Positions 17,347-26,478 of a stretch of 64,000 bases of DNA are shown here, piece by piece. Each line of letters starts with the position of its first letter. Within the stretch, counting starts at the first letter, position 1. The notes under the pieces are model-generated. The model worked only from the letters and a program-made list of their open reading frames with translations, was not told the origin of the DNA and did no database searches. This DNA comes from Bacillus licheniformis DSM 13 = ATCC 14580 (GTDB lineage Bacteria > Bacillota > Bacilli > Bacillales > Bacillaceae): contig NC_006270.3 in assembly GCF_000011645.1 (NCBI RefSeq), positions 989,501-1,053,500 of the forward strand, written 5' to 3'. The position numbers and the translations under genes are program-made.

Positions 17347-17777
17347 CAACTCAATAATTTACGTATATGGTCCTGATTCATGATAATATCTTGCAGAGTG
17401 TATTGGTCCAATACGTCCAAATAGGCGGAAAGGGCTTTGTTTAAAACATGCTTTAATCCGCAGATCGGAGAAAGTATACAATGGTTTTTTTCTCCGTTAA
17501 AACACTCGACAAGGTTAAAATCATCTTCTGTATGTCTTATGACTTCACCGATATTAATCAGTTCAGGCGCTTTTCCGAGACGAATCCCGCCGTTGCGGCC
17601 GCGGATCGTTTCAACGTAGCCAAGCTTGCCAAGCTCGTAAATCACCTTCATAAGGTGGTTTTTTGAAATGGAATAAGAATCGGCGATGTCTTTAATATTG
17701 ACAAGCTCGTTTGAGTTTTTGGTTGCTAGAAAAATCAGTACCCTCAATGAGTAATCCGTATAATTTGTTAATTTCAT
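17346..17777 (-). CDS. nsrR: Nitric-oxide-sensing repressor NsrR
   Basis: A 143-aa Rrf2-family regulator: N-terminal winged HTH (SYSISKNHLMKVIYELGKLG) and three cysteines at residues 92, 100 and 106 (ECFNGEKNHC, SPICGL) that bind an Fe-S cluster. In B. subtilis NsrR (YhdE) senses NO through a [4Fe-4S] cluster and represses hmp and nasDEF. Here it lies divergent from hmp, and two matching palindromes stand in front of hmp. Length and cysteine spacing agree with the family. Confidence 0.95.
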   Translation of the reverse strand: MKLTNYTDYSLRVLIFLATKNSNELVNIKDIADSYSISKNHLMKVIYELGKLGYVETIRGRNGGIRLGKAPELINIGEVIRHTEDDFNLVECFNGEKNHCILSPICGLKHVLNKALSAYLDVLDQYTLQDIIMNQDHIRKLLS

Positions 17778-17911
17778 CGCATGACCTCAATCAAACAAGT
17801 TTCCATTATCTTATCACATTTGCCTTCGATTATGAGGGTCGAGCGGAAATTGTTACAAAAATATAAAACATTCATTGATAATATTGCTTTAATTCCATTA
17901 AAAGTCTAGTA

Positions 17912-17938
17912 TAAAGATGTATCTAAAATACATCTTTA
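17912..17938. promoter_or_regulatory. NsrR-type operator 1
   Basis: A perfect 11-bp inverted repeat, TAAAGATGTAT and ATACATCTTTA, with a 5-nt spacer. It matches the ATGTAT/ATACAT palindromes bound by B. subtilis NsrR. Confidence 0.8.
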
Positions 17939-17980
17939 ATCAAAAGTAACAGTCCTATTTAAAAAAGATCTTATTGCACC

Positions 17981-18011
17981 TTTAAAGATGTATTTCAAAT
18001 ACATTTTTAAA
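17981..18011. promoter_or_regulatory. NsrR-type operator 2
   Basis: TTTAAAGATGTAT and ATACATTTTTAAA flank TTCAA: a 13-bp inverted repeat with one mismatch, lying 23 nt before hmp. The same core is present in operator 1, 69 bp upstream. Confidence 0.8.
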
Positions 18012-18034
18012 GTGACTGGAGAGGAGCAGGCGTT

Positions 18035-19249
18035 ATGCTATCTGAAAAAACCATGCAAATTGTCAAATCGACCGCCCCTGTTTTAAAAGAAAAGGGAACA
18101 GAGATCACCACTTGTTTTTACAAGCGGATGTTTGATGCCCACCCTGAATTGAAAAACATTTTCAACATGTCCCGACAGCAAACCGGCGGACAGCCGAAAG
18201 CTTTGGCTTTTACTGTGCTGCAGGCGGCTGAAAACATCGACCGGCTCGAAGACCTGCTGCCGGTTGTCAAGCAGATCGGACATAAACACAAAAGTTTGCA
18301 TGTGAAACCAGAGCACTATCCTATTGTCGGTCAGCACCTTTTGGAAGCAATTGAAATCGTGCTCGGCGAAGCTGCGACAGAGGACATTCTCCAGGCATGG
18401 GCAGAAGCCTATGAAGAGATCGCCCGTGTATTTATTGAAGTCGAAAAACAAATGTATGAGGAAGACAAAAAGCAGGATGGAAATTGGGAAGGGTTTAAAC
18501 CGTTTGTCATCATGGATAAACGAGTCGAATCCGATACGATAACCTCCTTTTATTTGAAGCCCGCCGATGGAACGGCTTTGCCCGCTTTCAGCCCCGGACA
18601 GTACGTATCTGTCTGCATTAAAATTCCGGGCGAACCATATTTCTTAACAAGGCAGTACAGCTTGTCAGATGCTTGGAATAAAGACTACTACCGCATTTCA
18701 GTCAAATTGGAAGCGGAGGAAGGCCAACCGGTGGGAAAGGTATCAAGCTATCTGCATGAGAACATGGAAATCGGCGGCAGCTTGGAAGTGAGCGCTCCCG
18801 CCGGAGATTTCACACTTTCCGAAGGAACGGATCGTCCGGTTTATTTCATTAGCGCCGGATCAGGCATCACGCCTGTCATGAGCATGGTGCAAACGTTGGC
18901 TCAAAAAGAAAGCCGCCGCGAGATCACATTCGTGCATGCCGCGAAAACTGAACGGCATCACGCTTTCAAGGAAGAAACGGAGAAGCTGCTCGGCGCCAAT
19001 CCGGCGAACCGTCTCCTGTTCGTCTACAGCAGAGGTGCTGAAGCGACGGAAGAGCATACTGTAAAAGGCCGGGTGAATGAAGAGCTTTTGAAATCGGTCG
19101 TGATAGATCCAAATGGCGAATTTTATGTATGCGGTCCGCTTTCATTTATGAAAAGCGTGATTGAAGGATTGCAAAACCTTGGCGTTTCGATGGAAAACAT
19201 CCGCTATGAGAGCTTTGCTTCATCTCTTGATATGCAAATAGCGAACTAA
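18035..19249 (+). CDS. hmp: Flavohemoglobin Hmp (nitric oxide dioxygenase)
   Basis: A 404-aa fusion of a globin domain (about residues 1-138, with the proximal-type histidine in VKPEHYPIVGQHLLEA) and a ferredoxin-NADP reductase-like module. FAD binding is in RQYSLSD and GKVSSYLH, and NAD binding in SAGSGITPVMSM and YVCGPLSFM. It converts NO and O2 to nitrate using NAD(P)H. In B. subtilis hmp lies elsewhere on the chromosome; here it faces its repressor gene. SD GGAGAGGAG precedes ATG 18035. Confidence 0.96.
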   Translation: MLSEKTMQIVKSTAPVLKEKGTEITTCFYKRMFDAHPELKNIFNMSRQQTGGQPKALAFTVLQAAENIDRLEDLLPVVKQIGHKHKSLHVKPEHYPIVGQHLLEAIEIVLGEAATEDILQAWAEAYEEIARVFIEVEKQMYEEDKKQDGNWEGFKPFVIMDKRVESDTITSFYLKPADGTALPAFSPGQYVSVCIKIPGEPYFLTRQYSLSDAWNKDYYRISVKLEAEEGQPVGKVSSYLHENMEIGGSLEVSAPAGDFTLSEGTDRPVYFISAGSGITPVMSMVQTLAQKESRREITFVHAAKTERHHAFKEETEKLLGANPANRLLFVYSRGAEATEEHTVKGRVNEELLKSVVIDPNGEFYVCGPLSFMKSVIEGLQNLGVSMENIRYESFASSLDMQIAN

Positions 19250-19258
19250 CCTCAAGAA

Positions 19259-19492
19259 GGCAGCTGTCAAACCGACAGCTGCCTCAGCGTGTCGACAAAC
19301 CCTCGCATGCGTTGTCAGTCCTGCGCGTCGGTGCTCACGAATTCCAACATTCGCTCCGCTCCGATGCTCGGCCTTCCTAGACTGCAAGGGTTTTCAATCA
19401 CGCTGAAAGAAGGATGACAAAATCCCAAAACTAAGAGCTGTTTTGGGATTTTGTCAGCAATCTAAGGCAGCTGTCAATCCGACAGCTGCCTT
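19259..19492. repeat. Palindrome-rich intergenic repeat block
   Basis: The block starts and ends with almost identical hairpins: GGCAGCTGTC/GACAGCTGCC at 19259-19283 and 19464-19492, loops AAACC and AATCC. Between them is a long imperfect stem: TCAGCGTG (19284-19291) with CACGCTGA (19399-19406), and AAACCCTCGCA (19297-19307) with TGCAAGGGTTT (19383-19393). A perfect 17-bp hairpin occupies 19415-19456. No ORF is supported. The first and last hairpins could act as terminators; the interior looks like a mobile or dispersed intergenic element inserted into, and duplicating, a terminator. Confidence 0.6.
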
Positions 19493-19553
19493 TCATCTTT
19501 TCAAAACCCGGCTCATACAATAAAGAGAAGTCCAACCGGGGGGGATTTGAGTA

Positions 19554-20963
19554 TTGAGCATACGGGAGCAAAAAGAGCTGCAGCGGGCGATTGAAGAAAT
19601 TACGGAAATCGCGGAAGGATTCGGCCTTGATTTTTACCCGATGAGATATGAGATTTGTCCTGCTGAAATTATTTATACATTCGGTGCATACGGGATGCCG
19701 ACAAGATACAGCCATTGGAGTTTCGGAAAGCAATTTCACAAAATGAAGCTTCACTATGACTTTGGCTTGAGCAAAATATATGAGCTTGTCATTAATTCAG
19801 ATCCGTGTTATGCGTTTTTGCTGGACAGCAATTCATTGATTCAAAATAAGCTGATTGTCGCACACGTCCTTGCTCATTGTGATTTCTTTAAAAATAACTG
19901 CCGTTTTCAAAATACGAAGCGCGATATGGTTGAAAGCATGTCGGCGACAGCAGAGCGGATTAAACATTATGAAACGGTACACGGTTCAAAAGAAGTCGAA
20001 GCATTTCTCGATGCGGTGCTGGCGATTGAAGAACACATTGACCCTTCGCTCGTGAGGCCGAAGCTGTCGTGGAGCGTAGATGATGAAGAGGAAGAAGAAA
20101 CCGGCGCGCCGGCCACTCCTTATGACGACCTCTGGGAACTGGATCATAAAGGATCGAAAGAGAAGAAGAAAAGGACGAAAAAAAAGTTTCCGCCGAAACC
20201 GGAAAAAGACATTCTGCTGTTCATAGAAGAGCATTCGCGGGAGCTGGAGCCTTGGCAGCGCGATATTTTAACGATGATGAGAGAGGAAATGCTGTATTTC
20301 TGGCCGCAGCTTGAAACGAAAATCATGAATGAAGGCTGGGCGTCCTATTGGCATCAGCGAATCATCCGTGAGCTTGATCTGACATCAAGTGAAGCGATCG
20401 AATTCGCCAAGCTGAACGCGGGAGTGGTTCAGCCGTCCAAAACGGGAATCAATCCTTATTATCTCGGATTGAAAATATTTGAGGACATAGAGGAGCGCTA
20501 CAACAACCCGACAGAAGACATGAAAAAGATGGGGGTAGAGCCGAACTCTGGGAGAGAAAAAATATTTGAAGTCAGGGAGATCGAATCAGACATTTCATTT
20601 ATCAGGAACTATTTAACGAAGGATCTTGTGATGCGGGAAGACCTCTACTTGTTTCAAAAACAGGGAAGGGATTATAAAATCGTCGACAAGGATTGGGAGG
20701 CTGTGCGCGATCAGCTTGTCAGCATGAGAGTCAACGGAGGATTTCCTTATTTGACAGTTGAGGACGGAGATTACTTAAAGAACAATGAATTATACATCAA
20801 GCATTGGTATGAAGGGATCGAACTCGATTTGAAGTATCTTGAAAAAGTTCTGCCTTACCTCCACCAGCTATGGGGAAGAAGCGTGCATGTCGAGACCGTG
20901 CTCGAAGATAAACCCGTCATGTTTTCCTATGATGGAAAGGCTGTCCACCGCAGATATTTATAA
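19554..20963 (+). CDS. spoVR: Stage V sporulation protein SpoVR
   Basis: A 469-aa SpoVR-family protein, full length. Conserved stretches include GLDFYPMRYEICPAEII, VLAHCDFFKNN, the MNEGWASYWHQRIIREL block with likely metal-binding His and Glu, and NPYYLGLKIFEDIEER. The family is linked to spore cortex formation in B. subtilis; its biochemistry is not established. The middle has an acidic then lysine-rich insert (about residues 175-215). Start TTG 19554 follows a G-rich SD. A terminator follows directly. Confidence 0.93.
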   Translation: MSIREQKELQRAIEEITEIAEGFGLDFYPMRYEICPAEIIYTFGAYGMPTRYSHWSFGKQFHKMKLHYDFGLSKIYELVINSDPCYAFLLDSNSLIQNKLIVAHVLAHCDFFKNNCRFQNTKRDMVESMSATAERIKHYETVHGSKEVEAFLDAVLAIEEHIDPSLVRPKLSWSVDDEEEEETGAPATPYDDLWELDHKGSKEKKKRTKKKFPPKPEKDILLFIEEHSRELEPWQRDILTMMREEMLYFWPQLETKIMNEGWASYWHQRIIRELDLTSSEAIEFAKLNAGVVQPSKTGINPYYLGLKIFEDIEERYNNPTEDMKKMGVEPNSGREKIFEVREIESDISFIRNYLTKDLVMREDLYLFQKQGRDYKIVDKDWEAVRDQLVSMRVNGGFPYLTVEDGDYLKNNELYIKHWYEGIELDLKYLEKVLPYLHQLWGRSVHVETVLEDKPVMFSYDGKAVHRRYL

Positions 20964-20988
20964 AGGCTGCATTTTGGCAGCCTTTTTT
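20963..20988 (+). terminator. Terminator after spoVR
   Basis: AAGGCTGC and GCAGCC stem with six T. Confidence 0.85.
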
Positions 20989-21377
20989 CTTTTAAAGCGC
21001 AACGATTTCAACTCGTCCGTCCTTTCAAAAGAAATGCCAAATTAATGCACGTTTGCCCAGTTTTACGACTTCATTATAAAAATGTAAAATAAAGTATTTA
21101 ATGATATTTCTAAAATTGTAATTTTAGCTGCCGGAAAGCGTAAAAATGTAGTATTTAAGTTACCTTTGAAATGTAAATGAAATATTATCTACCCTTAAAA
21201 ACTTTTTTTGAAAACGAATAATTAAGGAATTTGACATAGTAAGTCAAGACTATACCTGATGGAATTCCCTCCTTATAATAGAAGCAGAGGAAGGGCTGAA
21301 GCAGCCGTTCTCAAAAAAATGAAACTGCTAATTTTCGCCTTTGAAAATATAAAATATTCTGCTATTGGGAGGACAAC
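20989..21377. other. AT-rich regulatory gap before lytE
   Basis: Nearly 390 nt of very AT-rich DNA with no supported ORF. In B. subtilis phoA lies here; it is missing. Several TGTAA/TGTAG half-sites (around 21080-21190) resemble WalR half-sites, but I found no good paired TGTAA-N5-TGTAA repeat. The pattern CTACCC then CGAAT near 21190-21220 recalls a SigI-type promoter. Both are weak by eye. Confidence 0.4.
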
Positions 21378-22211
21378 ATGAAAAAACAAGTAATAACAGC
21401 AGCATCAGCGGTTGTTTTAGGATCGACTTTGTTTGCGGGAGCCGCTTCCGCGCAAACCATAACGGTGAAAAAAGGAGACACGTTATGGGGTTTTTCGAAG
21501 AAGTATGGCACAACTGTCAGCAAGATTAAACAGGAAAACAAGCTGAAATCCGATATCATTTACATAGGACAGAGGCTGTCGATCAATGGAAGCAGTTCTT
21601 CGTCTGCAAAAGCGTCGAAAGTTTCATCAGCTACGCATAAAGTGGTCAAAGGAGACAGCCTTTGGAAAATTTCGCGGACATACGGCATGACTGTTAACGA
21701 ACTGAAAACTCTGAACGGTTTAAAAACAGATTTAATCCGGATTGGACAAGTATTAAAAGTCAAAGGGACGAAAAGCGTAAAAGCAGCATCAACAACCAAG
21801 CCTTCCGCATCAAGCGGGACAAGCAAAACAAGCGCACCTGCGCAGAAATCTTCAACGCTGAATACGTCAAAACTTGTTTCTGATGCAAAAGCCCTTATCG
21901 GAACGCCTTATAAATGGGGCGGAACATCTACATCAGGATTTGACTGCAGCGGGTTTGTCTGGTACATCCTCAACAAACAGACAAATGTAGCGAGAACGAA
22001 TACAGTCGGATACTGGAATTCAATGAAGAGCGTATCAAGCCCGGCAGTAGGCGATTTCGTATTCTTCACGACATATCAGCCGGGACCTTCGCATATGGGG
22101 GTTTACATCGGAAACAATCAATTCGTTCATGCCGGTTCTGACGGCGTAACGATCAGCGATATGACAAACAGCTATTGGAAGCCCCGCTATCTTGGAGCAA
22201 AACGCTTCTAA
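21378..22211 (+). CDS. lytE: Peptidoglycan D,L-endopeptidase LytE (two LysM repeats)
   Basis: A 277-aa secreted hydrolase. It has a signal peptide (cleavage after GAASA near residue 25), then two LysM repeats (about 27-70 and 88-131, each with VKKGDTLW or VKGDSLW starts) joined by Ser/Lys-rich linkers. An NlpC/P60 domain from about residue 160 has catalytic Cys in FDCSGFVWY, His in PSHMGVYIG and His in QFVHAG. LytE cuts stem peptides in the lateral wall during growth. B. subtilis LytE has three LysM repeats, so this one is shorter. A strong terminator follows. Confidence 0.93.
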   Translation: MKKQVITAASAVVLGSTLFAGAASAQTITVKKGDTLWGFSKKYGTTVSKIKQENKLKSDIIYIGQRLSINGSSSSSAKASKVSSATHKVVKGDSLWKISRTYGMTVNELKTLNGLKTDLIRIGQVLKVKGTKSVKAASTTKPSASSGTSKTSAPAQKSSTLNTSKLVSDAKALIGTPYKWGGTSTSGFDCSGFVWYILNKQTNVARTNTVGYWNSMKSVSSPAVGDFVFFTTYQPGPSHMGVYIGNNQFVHAGSDGVTISDMTNSYWKPRYLGAKRF

Positions 22212-22226
22212 TGTTGCAGGGACAAG

Positions 22227-22254
22227 CCCGTTCATCATGATGAACGGGTTTTTT
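22227..22254 (+). terminator. Terminator between lytE and citR
   Basis: CCCGTTCATC and GATGAACGGG with an AT loop and six T; it faces convergent citR. Confidence 0.9.
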
Positions 22255-22258
22255 CCGT

Positions 22259-23137
22259 TTAGAAACGGAACTCGGCTAAAAACGCCAAAAAGTGCTCGAC
22301 CTTCTCATTATCTTTCAGACTAATCGCATATCCCCCTGCAACGGGAAGCTTCATGAAATCGCACGGCACCTCTATTAATCTTCCTTCCATCAGCTCGCGG
22401 CGCACAGTCGACAGCGGCAAAAATGATATACCGAGTCCTTCTGAAATAAATCGTTTCGTAATATGCGCCTGGCTTACGAGCATCGTTCTGACAAACGGAA
22501 ACTTGATCCTCAGCTGCCTGACGAGGTCGTCCCAGTATTCAGGGTGATTGTGGGTCAACAGCAAATATTCTTCAAGCAAATCCTCGACATCGAGCGGCGG
22601 CGCTTGTTCTGCAGCGCGGCCGTCATGAGGGGCAACCAAAATCACGGGATCGCTGTACATGGAATAGCAGTTCAGGTTTGACGATTGCACGTTTAAGCAG
22701 CTTAGTCCGATATCTGCATGGCCAGCTGAAATCAGGGGAGCGATTTCAGCTGATTCGGCGATCTTTACTTTGATCTCCGAATTCGGATGCAGCGCTGTGT
22801 ATTTTTTTAATACAAATGGGAGAATCGTATCGGCGATAAGCGGCGAAACCGCTAAGTTCAATGTCTGTGAGTAGCCTTGTCTGATTCTGTGAAGCTCTGC
22901 CATGCTCGATTCATAGTCTTCCAACAGGCGAAGGGCAAAAGGAAGGTAAGCCCGTCCTTCTTTCGTTAAATGAATGCTTCTTCCTTTGCGGGTGAACAGC
23001 TGGCACCCGAGTTCTTCTTCAAGCAGTTTAATTTGGACGGTGACGGTCGGCTGAGAAATAAATAAGGTTTCCGCCGTCTTTCTGAAATTTTCGTATTTTG
23101 CGGCAGTGACAAAGGTATGAAGCCATTTAAAATCCAT
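22259..23137 (-). CDS. citR: LysR-type regulator CitR
   Basis: A 292-aa LTTR with an N-terminal HTH (residues 1-60, AETLFISQPTVTVQIKLLEEELG) and a substrate-binding-like effector domain. It is divergent from citA, as in B. subtilis, where CitR represses citA. The 110-bp intergenic region is AT-rich with overlapping ATTAAT/ATATT dyads suited to LTTR binding, but no single operator can be fixed by eye. Confidence 0.92.
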   Translation of the reverse strand: MDFKWLHTFVTAAKYENFRKTAETLFISQPTVTVQIKLLEEELGCQLFTRKGRSIHLTKEGRAYLPFALRLLEDYESSMAELHRIRQGYSQTLNLAVSPLIADTILPFVLKKYTALHPNSEIKVKIAESAEIAPLISAGHADIGLSCLNVQSSNLNCYSMYSDPVILVAPHDGRAAEQAPPLDVEDLLEEYLLLTHNHPEYWDDLVRQLRIKFPFVRTMLVSQAHITKRFISEGLGISFLPLSTVRRELMEGRLIEVPCDFMKLPVAGGYAISLKDNEKVEHFLAFLAEFRF

Positions 23138-23247
23138 TGCAGTCCTCCTGATTAATTTTATTAATCAAAGACATCAATATAATTCAATATTTTTTAAATA
23201 TTATATCAACTATAATAATATTTACAAAGGAAAAAGGAGGAATTGAT

Positions 23248-24339
23248 ATGGTTTATCATGGGTTAAAAGGGATTACTTGTGTTGAAACAGCCATCAGCCG
23301 CATTGACGGTGAAAAAGGAAAGCTGATCTACAGAGGGTACAATGCTGATGAACTGGCGCTTTCGTCCACATTTGAAGAAGTCGCTTACCTGATTCTCAAC
23401 GGGGCATTTCCGACGGAAGCTGAACTCAGCAGATTCAATGAGCTGCTCGCTTCATTTCGTGTGCTTCCAGAAGCATGCGAGCGATTGATCCGCAGTCTTC
23501 CGGCCGAATTAGACGATATGGCGGTTCTGCGCACGGCCGTCTCTTCATTCGGGGACATATCGTTTGCGTTCAAGCCGACAATGGAGCAGGCCCTCAGGCT
23601 GATTGCGGCCGTCCCGTCAATTATCGCGTTCAGAAAGAGGCTGGCTGATGGAGAAGAGCCTGTTCAGCCGCTGGATGAGCTAGGTTTTGTGGAAAATTAT
23701 TTTTACATGCTGAAAGGAAAGCGTCCGACAGAAGCTCAGAAAAAAGCGCTTGAAACGTACATGATTCTTGCGATGGAACATGGCATGAACGCTTCAACCT
23801 TTTCGGCAAGGGTTACGGTGTCTACGGAATCCGATCTTGTTTCTGCCGTCACATCTGCACTTGGCACGATGAAAGGACCTTTGCACGGCGGAGCGCCGTC
23901 TGCGGTGACGGATATGCTGGAAGGCATCGGGGAAAAACAGCACGCTGAAAGCTATATAAGAGAAAAGCTTGAAAAAGGCGAGAGACTGATGGGATTTGGA
24001 CACCGCGTCTATAAAACGCATGATCCGAGAGCGAAGGCTTTAAGGGTGAAAGCCGAGGAAATTGCCGGGGGCGACAGGGATATCGACCTTGCTCTTCATG
24101 TTGAAAATACGGCGATCCGCCTTTTGGAAGAATACAAGCCGGGCCGCAAGCTTTATACGAATGTCGAATTTTACGCAGCCGCTGTGATGAAGGCGATCGA
24201 TTTTGATGCCGCATTGTTCACCCCTACTTTTTCGGCAGCGAGAATGGTCGGCTGGTGCGCCCATGTGCTTGAGCAGGCTGACAACAACATGATTTTCAGG
24301 CCATCGGCTAAATATGTCGGAGAATTGGTCTCACAGTAA
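23248..24339 (+). CDS. citA: Minor citrate synthase CitA
   Basis: A 363-aa citrate synthase condensing acetyl-CoA and oxaloacetate. Active-site regions are MEHGMNASTFSARVT, GPLHGGAPS, the histidine in MGFGHRVYKTHDPRAKALR and the Asp region of NVEFYAAAVMKAIDF. In B. subtilis CitA is the minor enzyme beside CitZ. SD AAAGGAGG precedes ATG 23248. It is divergent from citR, and the 6-bp stem ACACGC/GCGTGT with a T run downstream ends it. Confidence 0.95.
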   Translation: MVYHGLKGITCVETAISRIDGEKGKLIYRGYNADELALSSTFEEVAYLILNGAFPTEAELSRFNELLASFRVLPEACERLIRSLPAELDDMAVLRTAVSSFGDISFAFKPTMEQALRLIAAVPSIIAFRKRLADGEEPVQPLDELGFVENYFYMLKGKRPTEAQKKALETYMILAMEHGMNASTFSARVTVSTESDLVSAVTSALGTMKGPLHGGAPSAVTDMLEGIGEKQHAESYIREKLEKGERLMGFGHRVYKTHDPRAKALRVKAEEIAGGDRDIDLALHVENTAIRLLEEYKPGRKLYTNVEFYAAAVMKAIDFDAALFTPTFSAARMVGWCAHVLEQADNNMIFRPSAKYVGELVSQ

Positions 24340-24346
24340 TGCGGAC

Positions 24347-24377
24347 ACACGCCTTCTCATCGAAGCGCGTGTTTTTT
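24347..24377 (+). terminator. Terminator after citA
   Basis: ACACGC (24347-24352) and GCGTGT (24367-24372) with a T run. Confidence 0.65.
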
Positions 24378-24461
24378 AATAGGATTTTTTGAATGTTTAG
24401 TAGGGAATCATGCCGGTGCTCTTGAATGTATTCATCAAGAAAGTCCTTTAAGGGGGAGACG

Positions 24462-25526
24462 ATGAAAAAAGGATTCCTGATGTTGATCATGCTGTTTTTT
24501 CTAGGTGCATGCACGGAAGGCCGGGATTTTGATGCTGAATATGAAGCGACAAGCGCGAAAGAAGGCGGAAGCGGCGCCGAAGTCATCGCAGATCGCCTGG
24601 ATGTGCCTTGGACGATCGCTCATACTGGCGAGACCTTTTACATTACGGAAAGAAACGGGGGAATTGTGTCCATTGCTGACGGCAAAAAGGAGCGCATGCA
24701 GCTTCAGCTGAAAAAGCCCGTTCATCAAGAAGGGGAGGGCGGGCTGCTCGGATTTGTACTCCATCCGGATTTTAGAAACAGTCAGGAGGCGTACGTTTAT
24801 CATACATACAAAGACGGGAGCCATCTGAAAAACCGGATCGTAAAATTGACGCTTGACCGCCTCACTTGGACAGAAACGGATGAACTGCTTGCCGATTTGC
24901 CTGGAGGCGCGATTCATAACGGCGGCCGGATGGCGATCGGGCCCGATCAAAAGCTGTACATCACGACAGGCGATGCAGGGGAAAGGGAATGGGCCCAGCA
25001 GCCTGAAAAGATGGCGGGTGTGATTCTAAGGATGGAGCTTGATGGTACGATACCGGCTGATCAGCCCTTTAGCTCGTCTTATGTATACAGTTTCGGGCAC
25101 CGGAATCCGCAAGGCCTCGCATGGATCGGCCGACAGCTTTACAGCTCCGAACACGGGCAGTCTGGACATGATGAAGTAAATAAAATAGAACCCGGAGCCA
25201 ATTATGGCTGGCCGGTGATTGAAGAAAGCGATGAGAAGCAGGGAATGAAGGCGCCGCTCATACATTCGGGAGAAAAAACGCGGGCGCCATCCGGTTTAGC
25301 ACAGAAAGGGGACGTCCTCTATATGGCCGGGCTGCGGGGAGAGGGTGTTTTCCAGGTCGATCCGGCGGAAGCCAAAGTAGTCAAGTGGCTTGGCGGATAC
25401 GGCAGAATCAGAGATGTGAAAGTGATCGGCGATGATCTGTATTTCATTACGAACAATGGCGACGGAAGAGGCGAAAAAAAACAGACAGACGATCGGCTCA
25501 TCCGCGTACCTCTGCCTGACAAGTAA
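24462..25526 (+). CDS. Lipoprotein glucose/sorbosone dehydrogenase-like beta-propeller
   Basis: A 354-aa protein with a lipoprotein signal (FFLGAC, Cys at residue 19) and a six-bladed GSDH/sorbosone dehydrogenase fold. Landmarks are LDVPWTIAH, GGLLGFVLHPDF, IHNGGRMAIGPDQKLYITTGDAG, GHRNPQGLAW and SEHGQSGHDEVN, the last two matching the family's active-site region. Soluble enzymes of this family use PQQ to oxidise aldoses at the cell surface; whether PQQ is available here is unknown. Frame opens at 24426, but AAGGGGGAG sets ATG 24462. Confidence 0.85.
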   Translation: MKKGFLMLIMLFFLGACTEGRDFDAEYEATSAKEGGSGAEVIADRLDVPWTIAHTGETFYITERNGGIVSIADGKKERMQLQLKKPVHQEGEGGLLGFVLHPDFRNSQEAYVYHTYKDGSHLKNRIVKLTLDRLTWTETDELLADLPGGAIHNGGRMAIGPDQKLYITTGDAGEREWAQQPEKMAGVILRMELDGTIPADQPFSSSYVYSFGHRNPQGLAWIGRQLYSSEHGQSGHDEVNKIEPGANYGWPVIEESDEKQGMKAPLIHSGEKTRAPSGLAQKGDVLYMAGLRGEGVFQVDPAEAKVVKWLGGYGRIRDVKVIGDDLYFITNNGDGRGEKKQTDDRLIRVPLPDK

Positions 25527-25604
25527 CCTGTCTCGCCCGTTTGCGTTTAAGGATGCCGGAATCGTGGTAACTGAGCACTAAACAATGGTGAAGAGGTGAG
25601 ACAA

Positions 25605-26474
25605 ATGAATCCGGCAAACAGACAGACAGATGGACAGAAAGCGCAAAAACAAGAAAAACAACCCGGTGCTGAGCACAAGATGGTGCCCCTTCCGCTCTCG
25701 GAAGACCGCGACTACAAAGGAAGCGGCAAATTAAAAGGAAAAACAGCGATTATTACCGGAGGAGACAGCGGAATCGGCAGAGCGGCCGCCATTGCATACG
25801 CCAAAGAAGGTGCCGACATTGCCGTCATGTACTTGGATGAACACAAGGATGCCGAGGAAACGAAAGAGCGAATCGAACAGGAAGGAGCAGAATGCCTCTT
25901 GATTCCCGGAGATGTCGGTGATGAGGCGCATTGCAAATCATCTGTCGAAAAAACGGTGAATCACTTTGGCGGGCTTGACATTCTCGTGAACAATGCTGCA
26001 GAACAGCATCCGCAAAAAGGGATAGAAGATATTTCGACCGAACAGCTTGAAAGAACGTTTAGAACGAATATTTTCTCCATGTTCCATATGACAAAAGCCG
26101 CGCTCCCGCATTTAGGGGAAGGCAGCGCGATCATCAATACCGCATCGATCACGGCGTATGAAGGCAGTCCGGCGCTGATTGACTATTCGAGCACAAAGGG
26201 CGCGATTGTCGCGTTTACCCGTTCGATGGCTGCATCCCTTGTCAAAAAAGGAATACGCGTCAACGCTGTAGCGCCGGGTCCCATTTGGACGCCGCTTATT
26301 CCGGCTACTTTTCCGCCGGAAAAAACGGAAAAACACGGCACAGATACGCCGATGGGAAGGCCCGGACAGCCTTCTGAACACGCTGCAGTGTATGTTCTGC
26401 TCGCTTCAGACGACTCCTCTTATATGACAGGACAGACGATCCACATCAACGGCGGAAGATATGTGACGACATAA
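25605..26474 (+). CDS. yhdF: SDR-family oxidoreductase YhdF
   Basis: A 289-aa short-chain dehydrogenase. A hydrophilic N-terminal extension of about 45 residues rich in Gln and Lys precedes the Rossmann fold. The cofactor motif is ITGGDSGIGRAAAI, and NNAAEQHP follows. Catalytic residues are Ser of NTASITAYEG and the YxxxK of DYSSTKGAI. The extended type is common among Bacillus general-stress SDRs such as YdaD. The length from ATG 25605 (SD AGAGGTGAG) equals that of B. subtilis YhdF. The substrate is unknown. Confidence 0.92.
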   Translation: MNPANRQTDGQKAQKQEKQPGAEHKMVPLPLSEDRDYKGSGKLKGKTAIITGGDSGIGRAAAIAYAKEGADIAVMYLDEHKDAEETKERIEQEGAECLLIPGDVGDEAHCKSSVEKTVNHFGGLDILVNNAAEQHPQKGIEDISTEQLERTFRTNIFSMFHMTKAALPHLGEGSAIINTASITAYEGSPALIDYSSTKGAIVAFTRSMAASLVKKGIRVNAVAPGPIWTPLIPATFPPEKTEKHGTDTPMGRPGQPSEHAAVYVLLASDDSSYMTGQTIHINGGRYVTT

Positions 26475-26478
26475 TCCC

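Noticed and set aside
20989..21377. WalR and SigI sites before lytE
   Set aside because: Half-sites are present, but the required spacing or paired repeat is not convincing by eye, so only the region is described.
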